Positions 30,437 to 39,660 of a DNA stretch of 40,898 nucleotides are shown here, in pieces. The stretch is from XYB1-FULL-44-23 sp964441445. Lineage in GTDB: Bacteria > Patescibacteriota > Microgenomatia > CAZETR01 > Amesbacteraceae. The notes under the pieces were generated by a model, which was not told where the DNA came from, made no database searches, and saw nothing but the letters and a program-made list of their open reading frames with translations. A program made the translations under genes and the position numbers. Numbering within the stretch: position 1 is the stretch's first letter; each line of letters opens with the position of its first letter. Location: contig CAYTYO010000004.1 in assembly GCA_964441445.1 (NCBI GenBank), positions 1 to 40,898 of the forward strand, in the 5' to 3' direction.

Positions 30437-31366
30437 TTAAAAACTCTTTTCAAACTTCCATATCCGGCTTACCATGTCCGGCACTATAGTTTGCGCCTCA
30501 GCCCGCACTACATCCTGATTTAAAACCACCACAATAAACGGTTCCAGGTCGAGTGATCCTGTAGGAATAATTATTCCGGCATCAGCCCACACCCCGGCGT
30601 CTGTTCCCACCTTGTGGATTATTTGTACCTCATCCGTATCCGAAAAAGCCGCCGGAATTCTGTCTTCGTAGATACTGTCTGATAAATACCCGTAAATAGC
30701 CTCTTTCCCTTCTTCACCTCCGGCATCACCGTTATAGATATACCGCAACATTTTAGCTGCATCCTCAGCCGTCACCGTTAAATCGTTATATGAACTGTCC
30801 GCCATTTTCATTTCGGCCATTGCCTCACTCATTTTCTTTTTGGACAGCCTCCGGTTAAACATCACCCAGGCAGTATTATCAGAATTCTTGCCCAAATATG
30901 TCAGTAGCTCTTCAACTGAATATATCGAACCGGCCGGTCTAAATTGCAGTGGACCCGAACCCATAGCCCGGTCAGCTTCATCCAGGGTATATGTGTCGGA
31001 TAAACTAATCTTCCCCTCTGCAATTTCCTTCCACACAGCCACCATAACCGGTAATTTCATAATCGATGCCGCGGGCATTCTCTCCGTCTGGTTAAATCCG
31101 TAGCTGCTGCCGTCTCCTAATCTGTAAACATACACCGCGTACCGACCGGAAGTTGTGGCGCTTATTTGTTCCAGTTCCGTTATTAGATTTTCTTCGCCGA
31201 TCCTCCGCCCAGGTTTTACAACCGGGCTAGTCCTTACAGTCTGGCCGTCTTCCGAAAGCACAACCTCACTTGGTGGATTTTCGCGTAAAGCTTTGCCTCT
31301 CCACAAAAAGAAGCCGCTGAAAAGTCCCGTTGCTAAAAACAAAAACAACAACAACTTCCTGTTCAT
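30437..31366 (-). CDS. Serine hydrolase, class A beta-lactamase-like
   Basis: About 309 residues. A signal anchor (RKLLLFLFLATGLFSGFFLW) precedes a beta-lactamase-fold domain. The catalytic SxxK is SIMK in MPAASIMKLPVM, SDN occurs in KNSDNTAW, and the KTG triad is replaced by KVGTD. The closest match in style is the beta-lactamase2/PF13354 group. In CPR such proteins are more likely D,D-peptidases or envelope hydrolases than resistance enzymes. ATG 31366 is preferred because AGGAGG lies ahead of it, though 11 nt away; ATG 31423 would add 19 hydrophilic residues. It is next to two glycosyltransferases. Confidence 0.82.
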   Translation of the reverse strand: MNRKLLLFLFLATGLFSGFFLWRGKALRENPPSEVVLSEDGQTVRTSPVVKPGRRIGEENLITELEQISATTSGRYAVYVYRLGDGSSYGFNQTERMPAASIMKLPVMVAVWKEIAEGKISLSDTYTLDEADRAMGSGPLQFRPAGSIYSVEELLTYLGKNSDNTAWVMFNRRLSKKKMSEAMAEMKMADSSYNDLTVTAEDAAKMLRYIYNGDAGGEEGKEAIYGYLSDSIYEDRIPAAFSDTDEVQIIHKVGTDAGVWADAGIIIPTGSLDLEPFIVVVLNQDVVRAEAQTIVPDMVSRIWKFEKSF

Positions 31367-31454
31367 GGGTTTATTCTCCTCCTTTGATTTTAACCTGGAC
31401 CGCCTGTTTTTATCACCTGCCATAGCCTCGAGTATTTTACTCCACCATCACCTC

Positions 31455-32420
31455 TTATTTCCCCACCTGATTTGGCAGATCTTTTCCTGCCAAACCCGCG
31501 AGCAGATTTTCAACCGCCACTCGCCCCATTGCTCTCCTTGCCTCCACTGTAGCCGATGCAATATGCGGCGTCAGCATCACATTTTCCATTTGTAATAATT
31601 CGGGATGCGGGTCTGGTTCATTCTCAAACACGTCGGCAGCATACCCGGCCAAAAACCCGGCCCTAAGTGCCTCCACCACCTCAGTCTCATCTACTACCGG
31701 CCCTCTGGCAGTATTAATTAAAAACGCACTCTTTTTAAACTTCGGCAGATTATTTTTATTAATCAAGTGAGTTGTCTCGTATGTCAAAGGCACATGTAAG
31801 CTCACATAATCACTTTCCGCAATCAGTTCATCTAAACTCGGCCGGTATTCAAAGTCCACCCCGGTCGCCGGTTTCCGATTGTAATAAATCACTTTCATCC
31901 CGAAACCTGCTGCCCTTTTTGCTACCATTCCTCCAATTCTCCCCATACCGGCAAGCCCCAAAGTTTTTCCCATCACCCAGCTCCCCAAAAATACTTCCGG
32001 GTCCCATCCCTTGTATGCTGCATTTTGCATAAACTCACCCGCCTCATTAATCCGCCTCGCCATCGCTAAAATCATTGCCCATGTAAACTCAGCCACGCTT
32101 TCATTCACTTCGTCGGAAGGTGCATTGCTAACCTTAATGTTTCTCTGTCCGCAGGCTTCCAGATTAACATTGTCATATCCGACCGTATAATTGGCGATCA
32201 CCTTTAATTGTTTATTTACATCGTGTTTTAACAAGTCTTCGTCGATCTTATCGTTCAACAGTGTCAGCAATCCGTCATAACCTTTTTCCAGCTCCTTTTC
32301 CAACTCTTCCCTTTCTATCGGCTTATTTTTTGCGTACACCGTCACCTCATGTCCGAAATCAAGCAGGGGTTTACTCACTTCATCCCACAATGGCACCCTT
32401 CGCGTTACAAAAATCCTCAT
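31455..32420 (-). CDS. D-2-hydroxyacid dehydrogenase, glyoxylate/hydroxypyruvate reductase-like
   Basis: 321 residues, NAD(P)-dependent. The Rossmann motif is GLAGMGRIGGMVAKR; the catalytic Arg lies in INTARGPVVDE, the Glu in DVFENEPDPHPEL and the His in TPHIASAT. YTVGYDNVNL and SNAPSDEVNESVAEF are typical of the GyaR/glycerate dehydrogenase branch. It may interconvert hydroxypyruvate or glyoxylate with D-glycerate or glycolate. The start ATG 32420 overlaps the end of the PfkB gene by 4 nt (ATGA), so translation is coupled. Confidence 0.88.
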   Translation of the reverse strand: MRIFVTRRVPLWDEVSKPLLDFGHEVTVYAKNKPIEREELEKELEKGYDGLLTLLNDKIDEDLLKHDVNKQLKVIANYTVGYDNVNLEACGQRNIKVSNAPSDEVNESVAEFTWAMILAMARRINEAGEFMQNAAYKGWDPEVFLGSWVMGKTLGLAGMGRIGGMVAKRAAGFGMKVIYYNRKPATGVDFEYRPSLDELIAESDYVSLHVPLTYETTHLINKNNLPKFKKSAFLINTARGPVVDETEVVEALRAGFLAGYAADVFENEPDPHPELLQMENVMLTPHIASATVEARRAMGRVAVENLLAGLAGKDLPNQVGK

Positions 32421-33400
32421 ATCTCCTCCAGTCTAACATCTTTCGACTTTTCTATCCAAACCTCCAATTTCCCCTGGTCCAATAGACCTGCCTGTGGACC
32501 GATAAAACCTAAAACCGAAGCGCTGTTGATGGTTCCCCACCTCAATGCCTCCTCTACGGATTTGCCGGCTATATACGCGGCCAGAAATCCTGATCCGAAC
32601 GCGTCACCCGCCCCTGTTCTTTCTACCACTTCCGCCGGAACTATCGGCATATGCCAGAACTTATTGCCGTCAAATCCGTAAGTTCCTTCTGTTCCATCGG
32701 TTACTATTACCACCTTCGGTCCGATGGCCTTCAATCCTTCCAATAAACTCTTAATCTCACTGTCATTTTCCCGGTCCAAAACTTCCTCTGCCTCTTCTTT
32801 ATTCACAAACAAAACTTCTGCCGCCTCATACACATATCTTAAAGGCTCCAATCCGGCCTTCAACTGCCGGGTACCGGGATTAAATGCAATTCTTGCTCCC
32901 TTAAGTTTTGCCCACTCCACCGCCTGTCTGTAGAAATCCTCATACCCCTCGCCCATTGAAGTTATATATACCCATTCGGCCGCCAGTTCCGGATCGTCCG
33001 GCCAACAGCACAACGACTGGGAATAATATGACAAAATCGTCCTTTCACCTTGGTAATTAATCACCACCCCGAAACCTTTTTGTCCGGGTTTAATTTCCAC
33101 ATATTTCGTTTCCACTGTCTCTTTTTTTAAAATGTTTATCGCCTCCACATCCGACCAACCATCTCCCACCGCACCGATCAGAGCAGTCTTGAGACCCAAT
33201 CGGGACAATCCTACCGCATTATTTCCGGCATTTCCCCCTATCGCAAATTCCATTCCTTTAACCGCAATTTTTTCCCCAAACCCGAGCTCGATCATGCATC
33301 TTTTTTTATCCACGCTGCATACTTCATTTACCTCGTCCTCAGGCAGCTGCACAAAACAGTCCATTCTGACGGGCCCAAGTGACAATACATCAAACTTCAT
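32417..33400 (-). CDS. PfkB-family carbohydrate kinase
   Basis: 327 residues, ribokinase fold. IGGNAGNNAVGLSRLG is the N-terminal signature; ERTGAGDAFGSGFLAAY holds the anion hole and catalytic Asp. It phosphorylates a sugar or nucleoside using ATP. Being next to an aldolase and the dehydrogenase, a sugar or glycerate substrate is plausible but not shown. TATATT ends 6 nt before ATG 33400, a leaderless arrangement. Confidence 0.9.
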   Translation of the reverse strand: MKFDVLSLGPVRMDCFVQLPEDEVNEVCSVDKKRCMIELGFGEKIAVKGMEFAIGGNAGNNAVGLSRLGLKTALIGAVGDGWSDVEAINILKKETVETKYVEIKPGQKGFGVVINYQGERTILSYYSQSLCCWPDDPELAAEWVYITSMGEGYEDFYRQAVEWAKLKGARIAFNPGTRQLKAGLEPLRYVYEAAEVLFVNKEEAEEVLDRENDSEIKSLLEGLKAIGPKVVIVTDGTEGTYGFDGNKFWHMPIVPAEVVERTGAGDAFGSGFLAAYIAGKSVEEALRWGTINSASVLGFIGPQAGLLDQGKLEVWIEKSKDVRLEEI

Positions 33401-33420
33401 TTTTAAAATATATCAGATAT

Positions 33421-34443
33421 TTAATCATTGGCTTTTTCTGCCTCCGGACTATACTCACCTTTTGCTGCCAGACTATTCATCTTTGCCCGGTGTCGTAACA
33501 CTGCCTGAGCCTTATCAATATTTTCGTCTCGTCCATTCCAAGCTAACAGTGTTGGTTCCTCCAACGCCCGTTCGAACGAAAAAGTCAGTTTCCAGGGTGC
33601 ATGTTTATCATTAATTTTTGCAATCATATTCAGGTTTTCTGTCGCTGCTAAAGCATCCTGCCCGCCTGATAAAAACACTACCCCGGGTACATCCACCGGC
33701 ACCGTTTTCTGCAGCATCTGAACTGTTTTTTCGGCGATCTCTTCGCTTCCGGCCTGACTTGGACAATTCTTTCCGGAAACCGCCATGTTTGTCTTCAAAA
33801 TAATTGCCGCCCTGTCAACTTTGTAATCACCCAGTGCCTGAAATAAAATCCGGTGTGCTGTTTCTGTCACCTCAACACATTTATCAATCGTGTGATCTCC
33901 GTCCATCAATACTTCCGGTTCCACTACCGGGACCATCCCCTGTTCCTGGCACAAAGCCGCATACCTGGCCAAAATCTGCGAATTGGCACTGATGGCCAGT
34001 AAAGTTGGTGTCCCCGAACCAATTACTACCACCGACCGCCACTTGCAAAAAAGTGCCCCCAAACTTTTATATTCGATTAATCTCTCTCTCAATCCGTCCA
34101 TTCCTTCGGTAATTTTCTCACCCGGAAAGTTCACCAAATCCACCAACCCGCAGTCAACTTTTACTCCCGGAACAATTCCCTGTCGGCTCAGTAATCCCGG
34201 CAAAGAAATTCCCTCCGCAGATATCTGCTTCACGGTTTCCTCAAATTCAATCACTCCGGAAACATATTCACCCAACCCCGGCGTAGAAAAAAGCATTTCC
34301 CTGTATCTGCGCCTGTTATCCTCCGAATTTTCCACCCCGATCTTTTCAAATCTTTTACCTATCGATGTTACTCCCCAATCTGCCGCCAGTAACCCCTTAC
34401 CTTCAGCTACCAAACTCTGCGCAACTTTTCTTAACTCTTCCAT
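33421..34443 (-). CDS. Fructose-bisphosphate aldolase, class I
   Basis: 340 residues, matching the classical eukaryote-type class I aldolase family (PF00274). GLLAADWGVTSIGKRF is the N-terminal block, CKWRSVV and VPVVEPEVLMDGDHT the middle, AAIILKTNMAVSGKNC holds the Schiff-base Lys, and FSFERALEEPTLLAWNG the C-terminal phosphate-binding block. It cleaves fructose 1,6-bisphosphate into dihydroxyacetone phosphate and glyceraldehyde 3-phosphate, feeding both lower glycolysis and the transketolase reactions encoded nearby. TATACT ends 6 nt before ATG 34443, predicting a leaderless mRNA. Confidence 0.93.
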   Translation of the reverse strand: MEELRKVAQSLVAEGKGLLAADWGVTSIGKRFEKIGVENSEDNRRRYREMLFSTPGLGEYVSGVIEFEETVKQISAEGISLPGLLSRQGIVPGVKVDCGLVDLVNFPGEKITEGMDGLRERLIEYKSLGALFCKWRSVVVIGSGTPTLLAISANSQILARYAALCQEQGMVPVVEPEVLMDGDHTIDKCVEVTETAHRILFQALGDYKVDRAAIILKTNMAVSGKNCPSQAGSEEIAEKTVQMLQKTVPVDVPGVVFLSGGQDALAATENLNMIAKINDKHAPWKLTFSFERALEEPTLLAWNGRDENIDKAQAVLRHRAKMNSLAAKGEYSPEAEKAND

Positions 34444-34465
34444 GAAATAAGTATAGCATCGCTTC

Positions 34466-35104
34466 TTATTTATCTCCCCTTACTCTTGCCACCACATCAT
34501 TCCACCCATCAACTCTGAACTGATCAAAACCTGTCTGTTGCCGGTTCCAACCTCTGTTAACCAGCGCAGCTATCAGCAAATGTTTGTAACTATTAACCAC
34601 ATGATCAATTGCCCGGGGATCGTCATCAACATACAATCGGGCCCCCAACATTCCGACCGCAGCCAACTTCACCTCAACTGAAGAAATTATCTCATTATTT
34701 CCGTCTTCCAGCATATAAAGTCCCTTGATCATTGGAAAATATGCATTTATCCATTCCCTGGTAATTAACCTGGCATTCGGCCGTCTGGAAGTTGCGGCCC
34801 AAATCACCCACCCCATTTCCGTCAATTCAGAAAGTGCCTCTAAAGCCCCCAGCACAGGTTTGGCCCGCGCTAATACTTCCGGATCAAACCATAGTTCTTC
34901 AGCGCGTATCCCTTCCTGCCTACTTCCGGTAATCTTTTCTACGGTTTCACTCACCCACGTCCACCGATCTATATCCCGAGGATCCAAATTTAAACCCCAC
35001 TGCCGATTTACCTCTTCCACTACCGGTTCGCCCGACAAAGACAATACTCCGTCGACGTCAGTCACCCCGTACTTTACTCCCGCCTCCGCAAACACTTTCG
35101 GCAT
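34466..35104 (-). CDS. HAD-superfamily hydrolase-like protein
   Basis: 212 residues. VTDVDGVLSLSG carries the nucleophile Asp motif D-x-D-G-V; WAATSRRPNARLI provides the Thr/Ser-plus-basic second motif; LYVDDDPRAIDHV the final acidic motif. The arrangement recalls the 5'(3')-deoxyribonucleotidase/NT5C-like branch of HAD phosphatases, but the substrate is unclear. It lies 22 nt upstream of the aldolase gene on the same strand. Confidence 0.75.
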   Translation of the reverse strand: MPKVFAEAGVKYGVTDVDGVLSLSGEPVVEEVNRQWGLNLDPRDIDRWTWVSETVEKITGSRQEGIRAEELWFDPEVLARAKPVLGALEALSELTEMGWVIWAATSRRPNARLITREWINAYFPMIKGLYMLEDGNNEIISSVEVKLAAVGMLGARLYVDDDPRAIDHVVNSYKHLLIAALVNRGWNRQQTGFDQFRVDGWNDVVARVRGDK

Positions 35105-35148
35105 TTGCGCCGAAGTTTACCCTTTTCCGCTTTACAGCGCAATAATGA

Positions 35149-35415
35149 CTATTCTTCAAGCAAAAAGTTCAGGGCTAAGATTACTGATACTACCCCGATT
35201 GCCATTTGCAGCGAAATTCCAAACTGTGACCATTTAATAATCGGCGCCATTTGTTCTGGCAGCATATGTGCCAAACCGCCGAACAACAGGGCCACCCAAC
35301 CTGCGGTTACCCACTTTCCCGATCTGCATACACAAATTTCTTTTTTCGCTTCGCTTTTTTCCACCATCCGGATCTCTTCCCTTACTGTTTTATCTTTTTT
35401 TGTCTTTACAGCCAT
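35149..35415 (-). CDS. Small membrane protein with two spans
   Basis: 88 residues: a strongly charged N-terminal third (KTKKDKTVREEIRMVEKSEAKKE), a Cys-x-Cys pair, then two membrane spans (WVTAGWVALLFGGLAHML and QMAIGVVSVILALNFLL). TATTTT ends just before ATG 35415, so a leaderless mRNA is likely. Family unknown. Confidence 0.62.
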   Translation of the reverse strand: MAVKTKKDKTVREEIRMVEKSEAKKEICVCRSGKWVTAGWVALLFGGLAHMLPEQMAPIIKWSQFGISLQMAIGVVSVILALNFLLEE

Positions 35416-35479
35416 TTAAAATATCACCGCCTTTCTTCTCCCTATTTATACATTGCTGTACAATAATATCAAGTCCGTT

Positions 35480-35815
35480 ATGTTAAAAATTGTTTTAATA
35501 CTCTTTATTGCCGTAACCGCTATTATCCTCTCTCTTACTCTCACTACCTCCACCTCAGTCCGACCAGTCTCTCCCCCTTCTAGGCCTTCCCCGATCACTT
35601 CACCCGGAACTTCTCCATCCGGTTCTAACCTATGTAAATCTGCAGGCTGCAGCGGCCAGTTATGTGTCGACATTTCTTCCCCGGACATAAGTACTACCTG
35701 CGAGTGGAAAGAAGAATACTCCTGTGTGAAATATTCCAGTTGTGAATTACAACCCGATAACACTTGCGGTTGGACAAAAACTCCCGAGTATATTTCCTGC
35801 TTACAGGGACAATAA
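35480..35815 (+). CDS. Secreted protein with an eight-cysteine cluster
   Basis: 111 residues. Signal or anchor segment (LKIVLILFIAVTAIILSLTL), a Pro/Ser/Thr linker (about 25-52), then a compact C-terminal domain with eight cysteines: CKSAGCSGQLC, TTCEW, YSCVKYSSCE, TCGW and ISC. This matches my memory of the eight-cysteine-cluster domain found in exported bacterial proteins. It would be a disulfide-rich surface domain. ATG 35480 is used; TACAAT lies 16 nt upstream. The last 15 nt overlap the convergent EamA gene. Confidence 0.72.
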   Translation: MLKIVLILFIAVTAIILSLTLTTSTSVRPVSPPSRPSPITSPGTSPSGSNLCKSAGCSGQLCVDISSPDISTTCEWKEEYSCVKYSSCELQPDNTCGWTKTPEYISCLQGQ

Positions 35816-36220
35816 AATAATCGCCCCTAATCCCATTACGACACCCAAAATCTTATAGCCAGTCATCGTCTCTCCCAGAAAAACTAATCCTAATATTACC
35901 GACACCACCGGATACAAAGCTGTCAGCACTGCGCCTGTACCCAATTCCATTTTTGATAACACCAGATAATAAGTCACCGAGGCGGCAGCCCAAGCCAAAT
36001 TACTCAAAAAGAACCACTTCATCCCTTCTCCGTTAATCCCCAACTTTTCATGAAATAATGTCATCAGAAGCACAATTATTAGGGATGGTAACCACACCAA
36101 AGCTGCCATTTTAGCTGCGAACCCACCACCCAAATGATTTACCGCCATCTTGTCCCAGAATGTTGCCACCCCCCATACGACAAATACCACAACTGCATAC
36201 ACTATTCCCAGTTTATCCAT
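35801..36220 (-). CDS. EamA/DMT-family transporter, half-size
   Basis: 139 residues with about four membrane spans, i.e. one EamA repeat rather than the usual two. LGTGAVLTALYPVVSVILGLVFLGETMT is the family signature. Single-repeat members work as dimers. GGAG precedes ATG 36220, which I prefer over ATG 36235. Substrate unknown. It follows the transketolase C-terminal half on the same strand. Confidence 0.85.
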   Translation of the reverse strand: MDKLGIVYAVVVFVVWGVATFWDKMAVNHLGGGFAAKMAALVWLPSLIIVLLMTLFHEKLGINGEGMKWFFLSNLAWAAASVTYYLVLSKMELGTGAVLTALYPVVSVILGLVFLGETMTGYKILGVVMGLGAIILLSL

Positions 36221-36244
36221 ACTTCTCCTAACCAAAATTATATC

Positions 36245-37192
36245 TTATATCCGCTCTTTCCGCTCAATTATTCTCTTTACCGCTTCGACTATGTTTCCGG
36301 CTTTAAGTCCAAATTTTTCTGCCAGTTCTTCGGGTTTCCCACTCTCGCCGAAACGATCACTCATTCCCACAAACTCCATTAATGTAGGCTGGTTGGCTGC
36401 AGTAATTTCGGCAACTGTTGAGCCCATTCCTCCGGCTTTTTGGTGATCTTCCACCGTTACAATGCCCCCGCAGGTTTTCGCGGTCTCAATAATTAATGCT
36501 GCATCCATGGGTTTAATTGAATGATTATTAATTACTCTTACCCCAATTCCCTTTTCCTGTAATTCATTAGCAGCTGCAAGACACTCAGCCAATATCGGTC
36601 CGCATCCGATAATTGCCGCCTCCTTGCCGGTGTCCCACACCACATCCGCTTTCCCTATCACATAGTTAGCCTCAGGCAAAGTTAATATCGGACTTATTTC
36701 CCGGGTAAACCGAATATATACCGGTCCGGGCACATCAACAGCTGCCTCTGTGGCTTTTTTAGTTTCCCAATAATCAGCCGGCACTTCAACAGTTATATTC
36801 GGTAGCACCCGGGTTATTGCTATATCTTCCAATGCCTGATGTGTAGCTCCGTCCGGACCTACTGACAAACCCGCATGTGCTCCGCCTATTTTTACCGGCA
36901 GGTTTGAATAGCACACTGCCGTTCGCAGCTGCTCCCAATTCCTCCCTGGAGAAAAAACCGCATATGACGAAATATATGGAATTTTCCCGGCAGCGGCCAA
37001 TCCGGCGGCAATGCCCATCATGTTTTGTTCCGCCACCCCGCATTCAACAAATCGGTCCGGGAACAACTCCGCAAATTTTTCCACCCGTGTGCTCTCTTTC
37101 AGATCTGCCGTCAGCACGACCACCCGCTGGTCCCTTTTCCCCAACTCCACCAATCCGTCTCCCCATCCGTCCCTGGTTGCCTTTGGTTCCAT
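36245..37192 (-). CDS. Transketolase, C-terminal half
   Basis: 315 residues covering the pyrimidine-binding and C-terminal domains. Seen: VVVLTADLKEST, CGVAEQNMMGIAAGLAAAGKIPYISSYAVF with the catalytic Glu, DGATHQALEDIAI, and VEDHQKAGGMGSTVAE. With the N-terminal half it moves two-carbon units between sugar phosphates using thiamine diphosphate. ATG 37192 is preferred over 37264; TACAAT ends 6 nt before it, a leaderless pattern. The partner half is 1.6 kb away, on the far side of an opposite-strand gene. Confidence 0.92.
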   Translation of the reverse strand: MEPKATRDGWGDGLVELGKRDQRVVVLTADLKESTRVEKFAELFPDRFVECGVAEQNMMGIAAGLAAAGKIPYISSYAVFSPGRNWEQLRTAVCYSNLPVKIGGAHAGLSVGPDGATHQALEDIAITRVLPNITVEVPADYWETKKATEAAVDVPGPVYIRFTREISPILTLPEANYVIGKADVVWDTGKEAAIIGCGPILAECLAAANELQEKGIGVRVINNHSIKPMDAALIIETAKTCGGIVTVEDHQKAGGMGSTVAEITAANQPTLMEFVGMSDRFGESGKPEELAEKFGLKAGNIVEAVKRIIERKERI

Positions 37193-37230
37193 AAATCCAT
37201 TGTACCAACTAACTGCTAAACTAGCAGTTA

Positions 37231-38757
37231 ATGTCATTTCTATTAGCCCGGCCGTTCCTTTCACTCATCCTGCTATATCTCCTAACTCGCTTACCGAACC
37301 TCAACCTCCTCCCGGTTTTTTCAGACGAAGCTCTGTACATGGAATGGGGCTGGCGTGCCATTCACTTCCCCGGCCAACTGTGGCACTCACTCACCGATGC
37401 CAAACAACCTTTTTTAATGTGGTTATTTGGTGTTGGTCAAACGCTTTTCGCGGACCCGCTTATCGGCAGTCGCTTAATTTCTGTCCTAGCTGGCGTCCTT
37501 TCCTTAACGGCTATCTGGAAAATAGCCATTAAATACTTCAACCTCAAAGTTGCGGTTTTGGCCTGTCTTGTCTATTGTTTTGTTCCCACTTTTTTGTTCT
37601 TCGACCGCCAGGCTTTAATGGAATCCGGCCTAACCGCCGCTTCTCTCTGGTCGCTTTATTTTTTTCTTTCTCTGCGTGATCGCCCGAACTTAAAAACTGC
37701 TGTTTTTCTGGGCTGCGTTTTGGGGTTAGGATTCTTCATTAAAAATTCCGCCGCTTTATTCCTGCTCGGATTTCTAGCCATTCAGATTATTTCGTCCTTC
37801 AAAAAGGGTTTTCCTGTTGTGAAACAAGCAACCCTAACTTTCTATGTTTTAATCACTTTCTTACTTATTAATCTGCCGCTTTTTTTTCAACCACTGTATT
37901 GGTCAACTCTTAATACCAATTCGCGTTGGACATTCACATTTACAGAACTGCTGGGCTTTCCTTTTCAACAATGGTTTACCAATCTTTTAGGCAATCTCGA
38001 ACTAATTTTTGTCCATTTCACCCCCGCTCTATTTATTCTTTGTCTCATCGGTCTGGTCAGTTTATTTAAATCCCAAAAACCCGGATACCGCACTCTTCTC
38101 CTTTGGTTTCTACTCCCTCTTGTCCCATATCTTCTCACTCAAAAATTCATGAACTTCATGATCTGGCGATATCAAACCCCTCTATTGGCCGTTGCCCCAC
38201 TCATAATCGGTTACGCTCTATCCAAATTTAAACCTCTTATTATTGGGGTTTTCCTCTTTCTCCCCTTTGTCTTTTCTTTAATATTGGTGGCAGACCCGAT
38301 TGCCTTTTTCAATCTCCAGTCGAAACTAACCCGCTACTCATATATTGAAGGTTATGTAACCGGATCCGACACTGGTTACGAAGTAAACGCCATCGTCAGT
38401 TACTTAAAAAATCTCTCAAAATCTCAGCCTATTTTTGTCGGTCTGGCTGTGCACACTTTTAACCCCGAATCCGGCATATGGGCATATTTTCGAAAAGACC
38501 CGGCTGTAACAGTCACTTACTTTGATAGTGGTCTTATGGATCCTGAAATTATGCGCCAGGTCGCTTGTCTGGCTGCAGTTCGCCCCGTCTATTTTGTCGC
38601 TAAATTAAATGACACTGCCGGATTGGATAAATACCTTGAACTGGTTACCGTTATTACCAATTCCCAAAACTCTGACTACGCCACAATTTATACGCTTAAA
38701 AAAGATTGCACCGGACCGACTGTCGTACTTGATCTGGAAACCCCCATCACCCACTGA
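37231..38757 (+). CDS. GT-C membrane glycosyltransferase (ArnT/PMT-like)
   Basis: 508 residues with about ten or more membrane spans and a C-terminal soluble region of about 130 residues. The N-terminal LLTRLPNLNLLPVFSDEALYMEWGWRA has the Asp-Glu pair in the first outer loop that marks GT39/PMT/ArnT-type enzymes, which take sugar from a polyprenyl-phosphate donor outside the membrane. It is encoded against the surrounding transketolase halves, filling the space between them almost exactly. The acceptor is unknown. Confidence 0.85.
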   Translation: MSFLLARPFLSLILLYLLTRLPNLNLLPVFSDEALYMEWGWRAIHFPGQLWHSLTDAKQPFLMWLFGVGQTLFADPLIGSRLISVLAGVLSLTAIWKIAIKYFNLKVAVLACLVYCFVPTFLFFDRQALMESGLTAASLWSLYFFLSLRDRPNLKTAVFLGCVLGLGFFIKNSAALFLLGFLAIQIISSFKKGFPVVKQATLTFYVLITFLLINLPLFFQPLYWSTLNTNSRWTFTFTELLGFPFQQWFTNLLGNLELIFVHFTPALFILCLIGLVSLFKSQKPGYRTLLLWFLLPLVPYLLTQKFMNFMIWRYQTPLLAVAPLIIGYALSKFKPLIIGVFLFLPFVFSLILVADPIAFFNLQSKLTRYSYIEGYVTGSDTGYEVNAIVSYLKNLSKSQPIFVGLAVHTFNPESGIWAYFRKDPAVTVTYFDSGLMDPEIMRQVACLAAVRPVYFVAKLNDTAGLDKYLELVTVITNSQNSDYATIYTLKKDCTGPTVVLDLETPITH

Positions 38758-38762
38758 TCTTT

Positions 38763-39614
38763 TTATTCCGCTGAAATTTTCCCCCACAGACTTCGCAGCT
38801 GCTTTAATGCCTCCTGACCTTCCATGGGTTTAGGTGGTTTTCCGTGCCACTCAAAATCTCCTTCCATAAAATCAACTCCCTTCCCCGGAATTGTATGTGC
38901 TACCACGATAGTCGGCTTTTTTAAAACCGTCTTCGCCTTTTCCAGGGCCTTATAAATTTCAGCCACATTATGTCCGTCAACTTCGATCACTTCAAAATTA
39001 AATGCCTTGAGCTTCGCTGTGAATGGTTCCAATGGCATCACATCTTCCGTATAACCGTCTATCTGAATCAGATTTCGGTCCACGATCGCTGTCAGATTAT
39101 GCAGCTGATATTTACCGGCACACATCAGCGCCTCCCAGGTTTGTCCTTCCTGAAATTCTCCGTCCGACATCAAACAATAAGCTCTGTTATTTACCTTGTT
39201 CATTCTGAATGCCATTGCACATCCAATGGCTTGGGACAATCCTTGACCTAATGGCCCAGAAGAATTTTCCACCCCGGGAAGTTCTCTGTAATGCGGATGA
39301 CCCTGCAATCGAGATCCGAATTTGCGCAAACTCGTCAGTTCTTCATGAGAAAACGCCCCTGTATGGGCCAATGTTGCATACCACACCGGACAAATGTGCC
39401 CGTTTGATAACACCACCCGATCGCGATCCTTTTTCCACGGATCAGCTGGATCCCAATTTATCGTTCCTGAAAAATACAATGTTGCAAATACATCAGCCAT
39501 TCCCAACGGCCCGGCAGAGTGTCCGCTCCCGGCCGAAAGCAACATTTTAATAATGTCCTTTCGTATTTCCACCGCCTTCAGCTCAATCAGTTTTATTTTC
39601 TCTTCCGTCAACAT
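38763..39614 (-). CDS. Transketolase, N-terminal half
   Basis: 283 residues, the thiamine-diphosphate-binding domain. GSGHSAGPLGMADV, VLSNGHICPVWYA, ENSSGPLGQGLSQAIGCA and CLMSDGEFQEGQTWEAL..NLTAIVDRN fit the family; the last is the GDG-x(25-30)-N type cofactor motif with SDG instead of GDG. TACAAT ends 6 nt before ATG 39614, so the mRNA is probably leaderless and the earlier in-frame ATG at 39635 is not used. It should form the functional enzyme with the C-terminal half. Confidence 0.92.
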   Translation of the reverse strand: MLTEEKIKLIELKAVEIRKDIIKMLLSAGSGHSAGPLGMADVFATLYFSGTINWDPADPWKKDRDRVVLSNGHICPVWYATLAHTGAFSHEELTSLRKFGSRLQGHPHYRELPGVENSSGPLGQGLSQAIGCAMAFRMNKVNNRAYCLMSDGEFQEGQTWEALMCAGKYQLHNLTAIVDRNLIQIDGYTEDVMPLEPFTAKLKAFNFEVIEVDGHNVAEIYKALEKAKTVLKKPTIVVAHTIPGKGVDFMEGDFEWHGKPPKPMEGQEALKQLRSLWGKISAE

Positions 39615-39660
39615 AACTTTATTGTAACGCATCACAAAAAGGCTAAAGCCTGTATCCTAC

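Noticed and set aside
30437..31366. Beta-lactamase-like gene as an antibiotic resistance gene
   Set aside because: The KTG motif is replaced and the gene sits among envelope glycosyltransferases, so a housekeeping envelope hydrolase is more likely.
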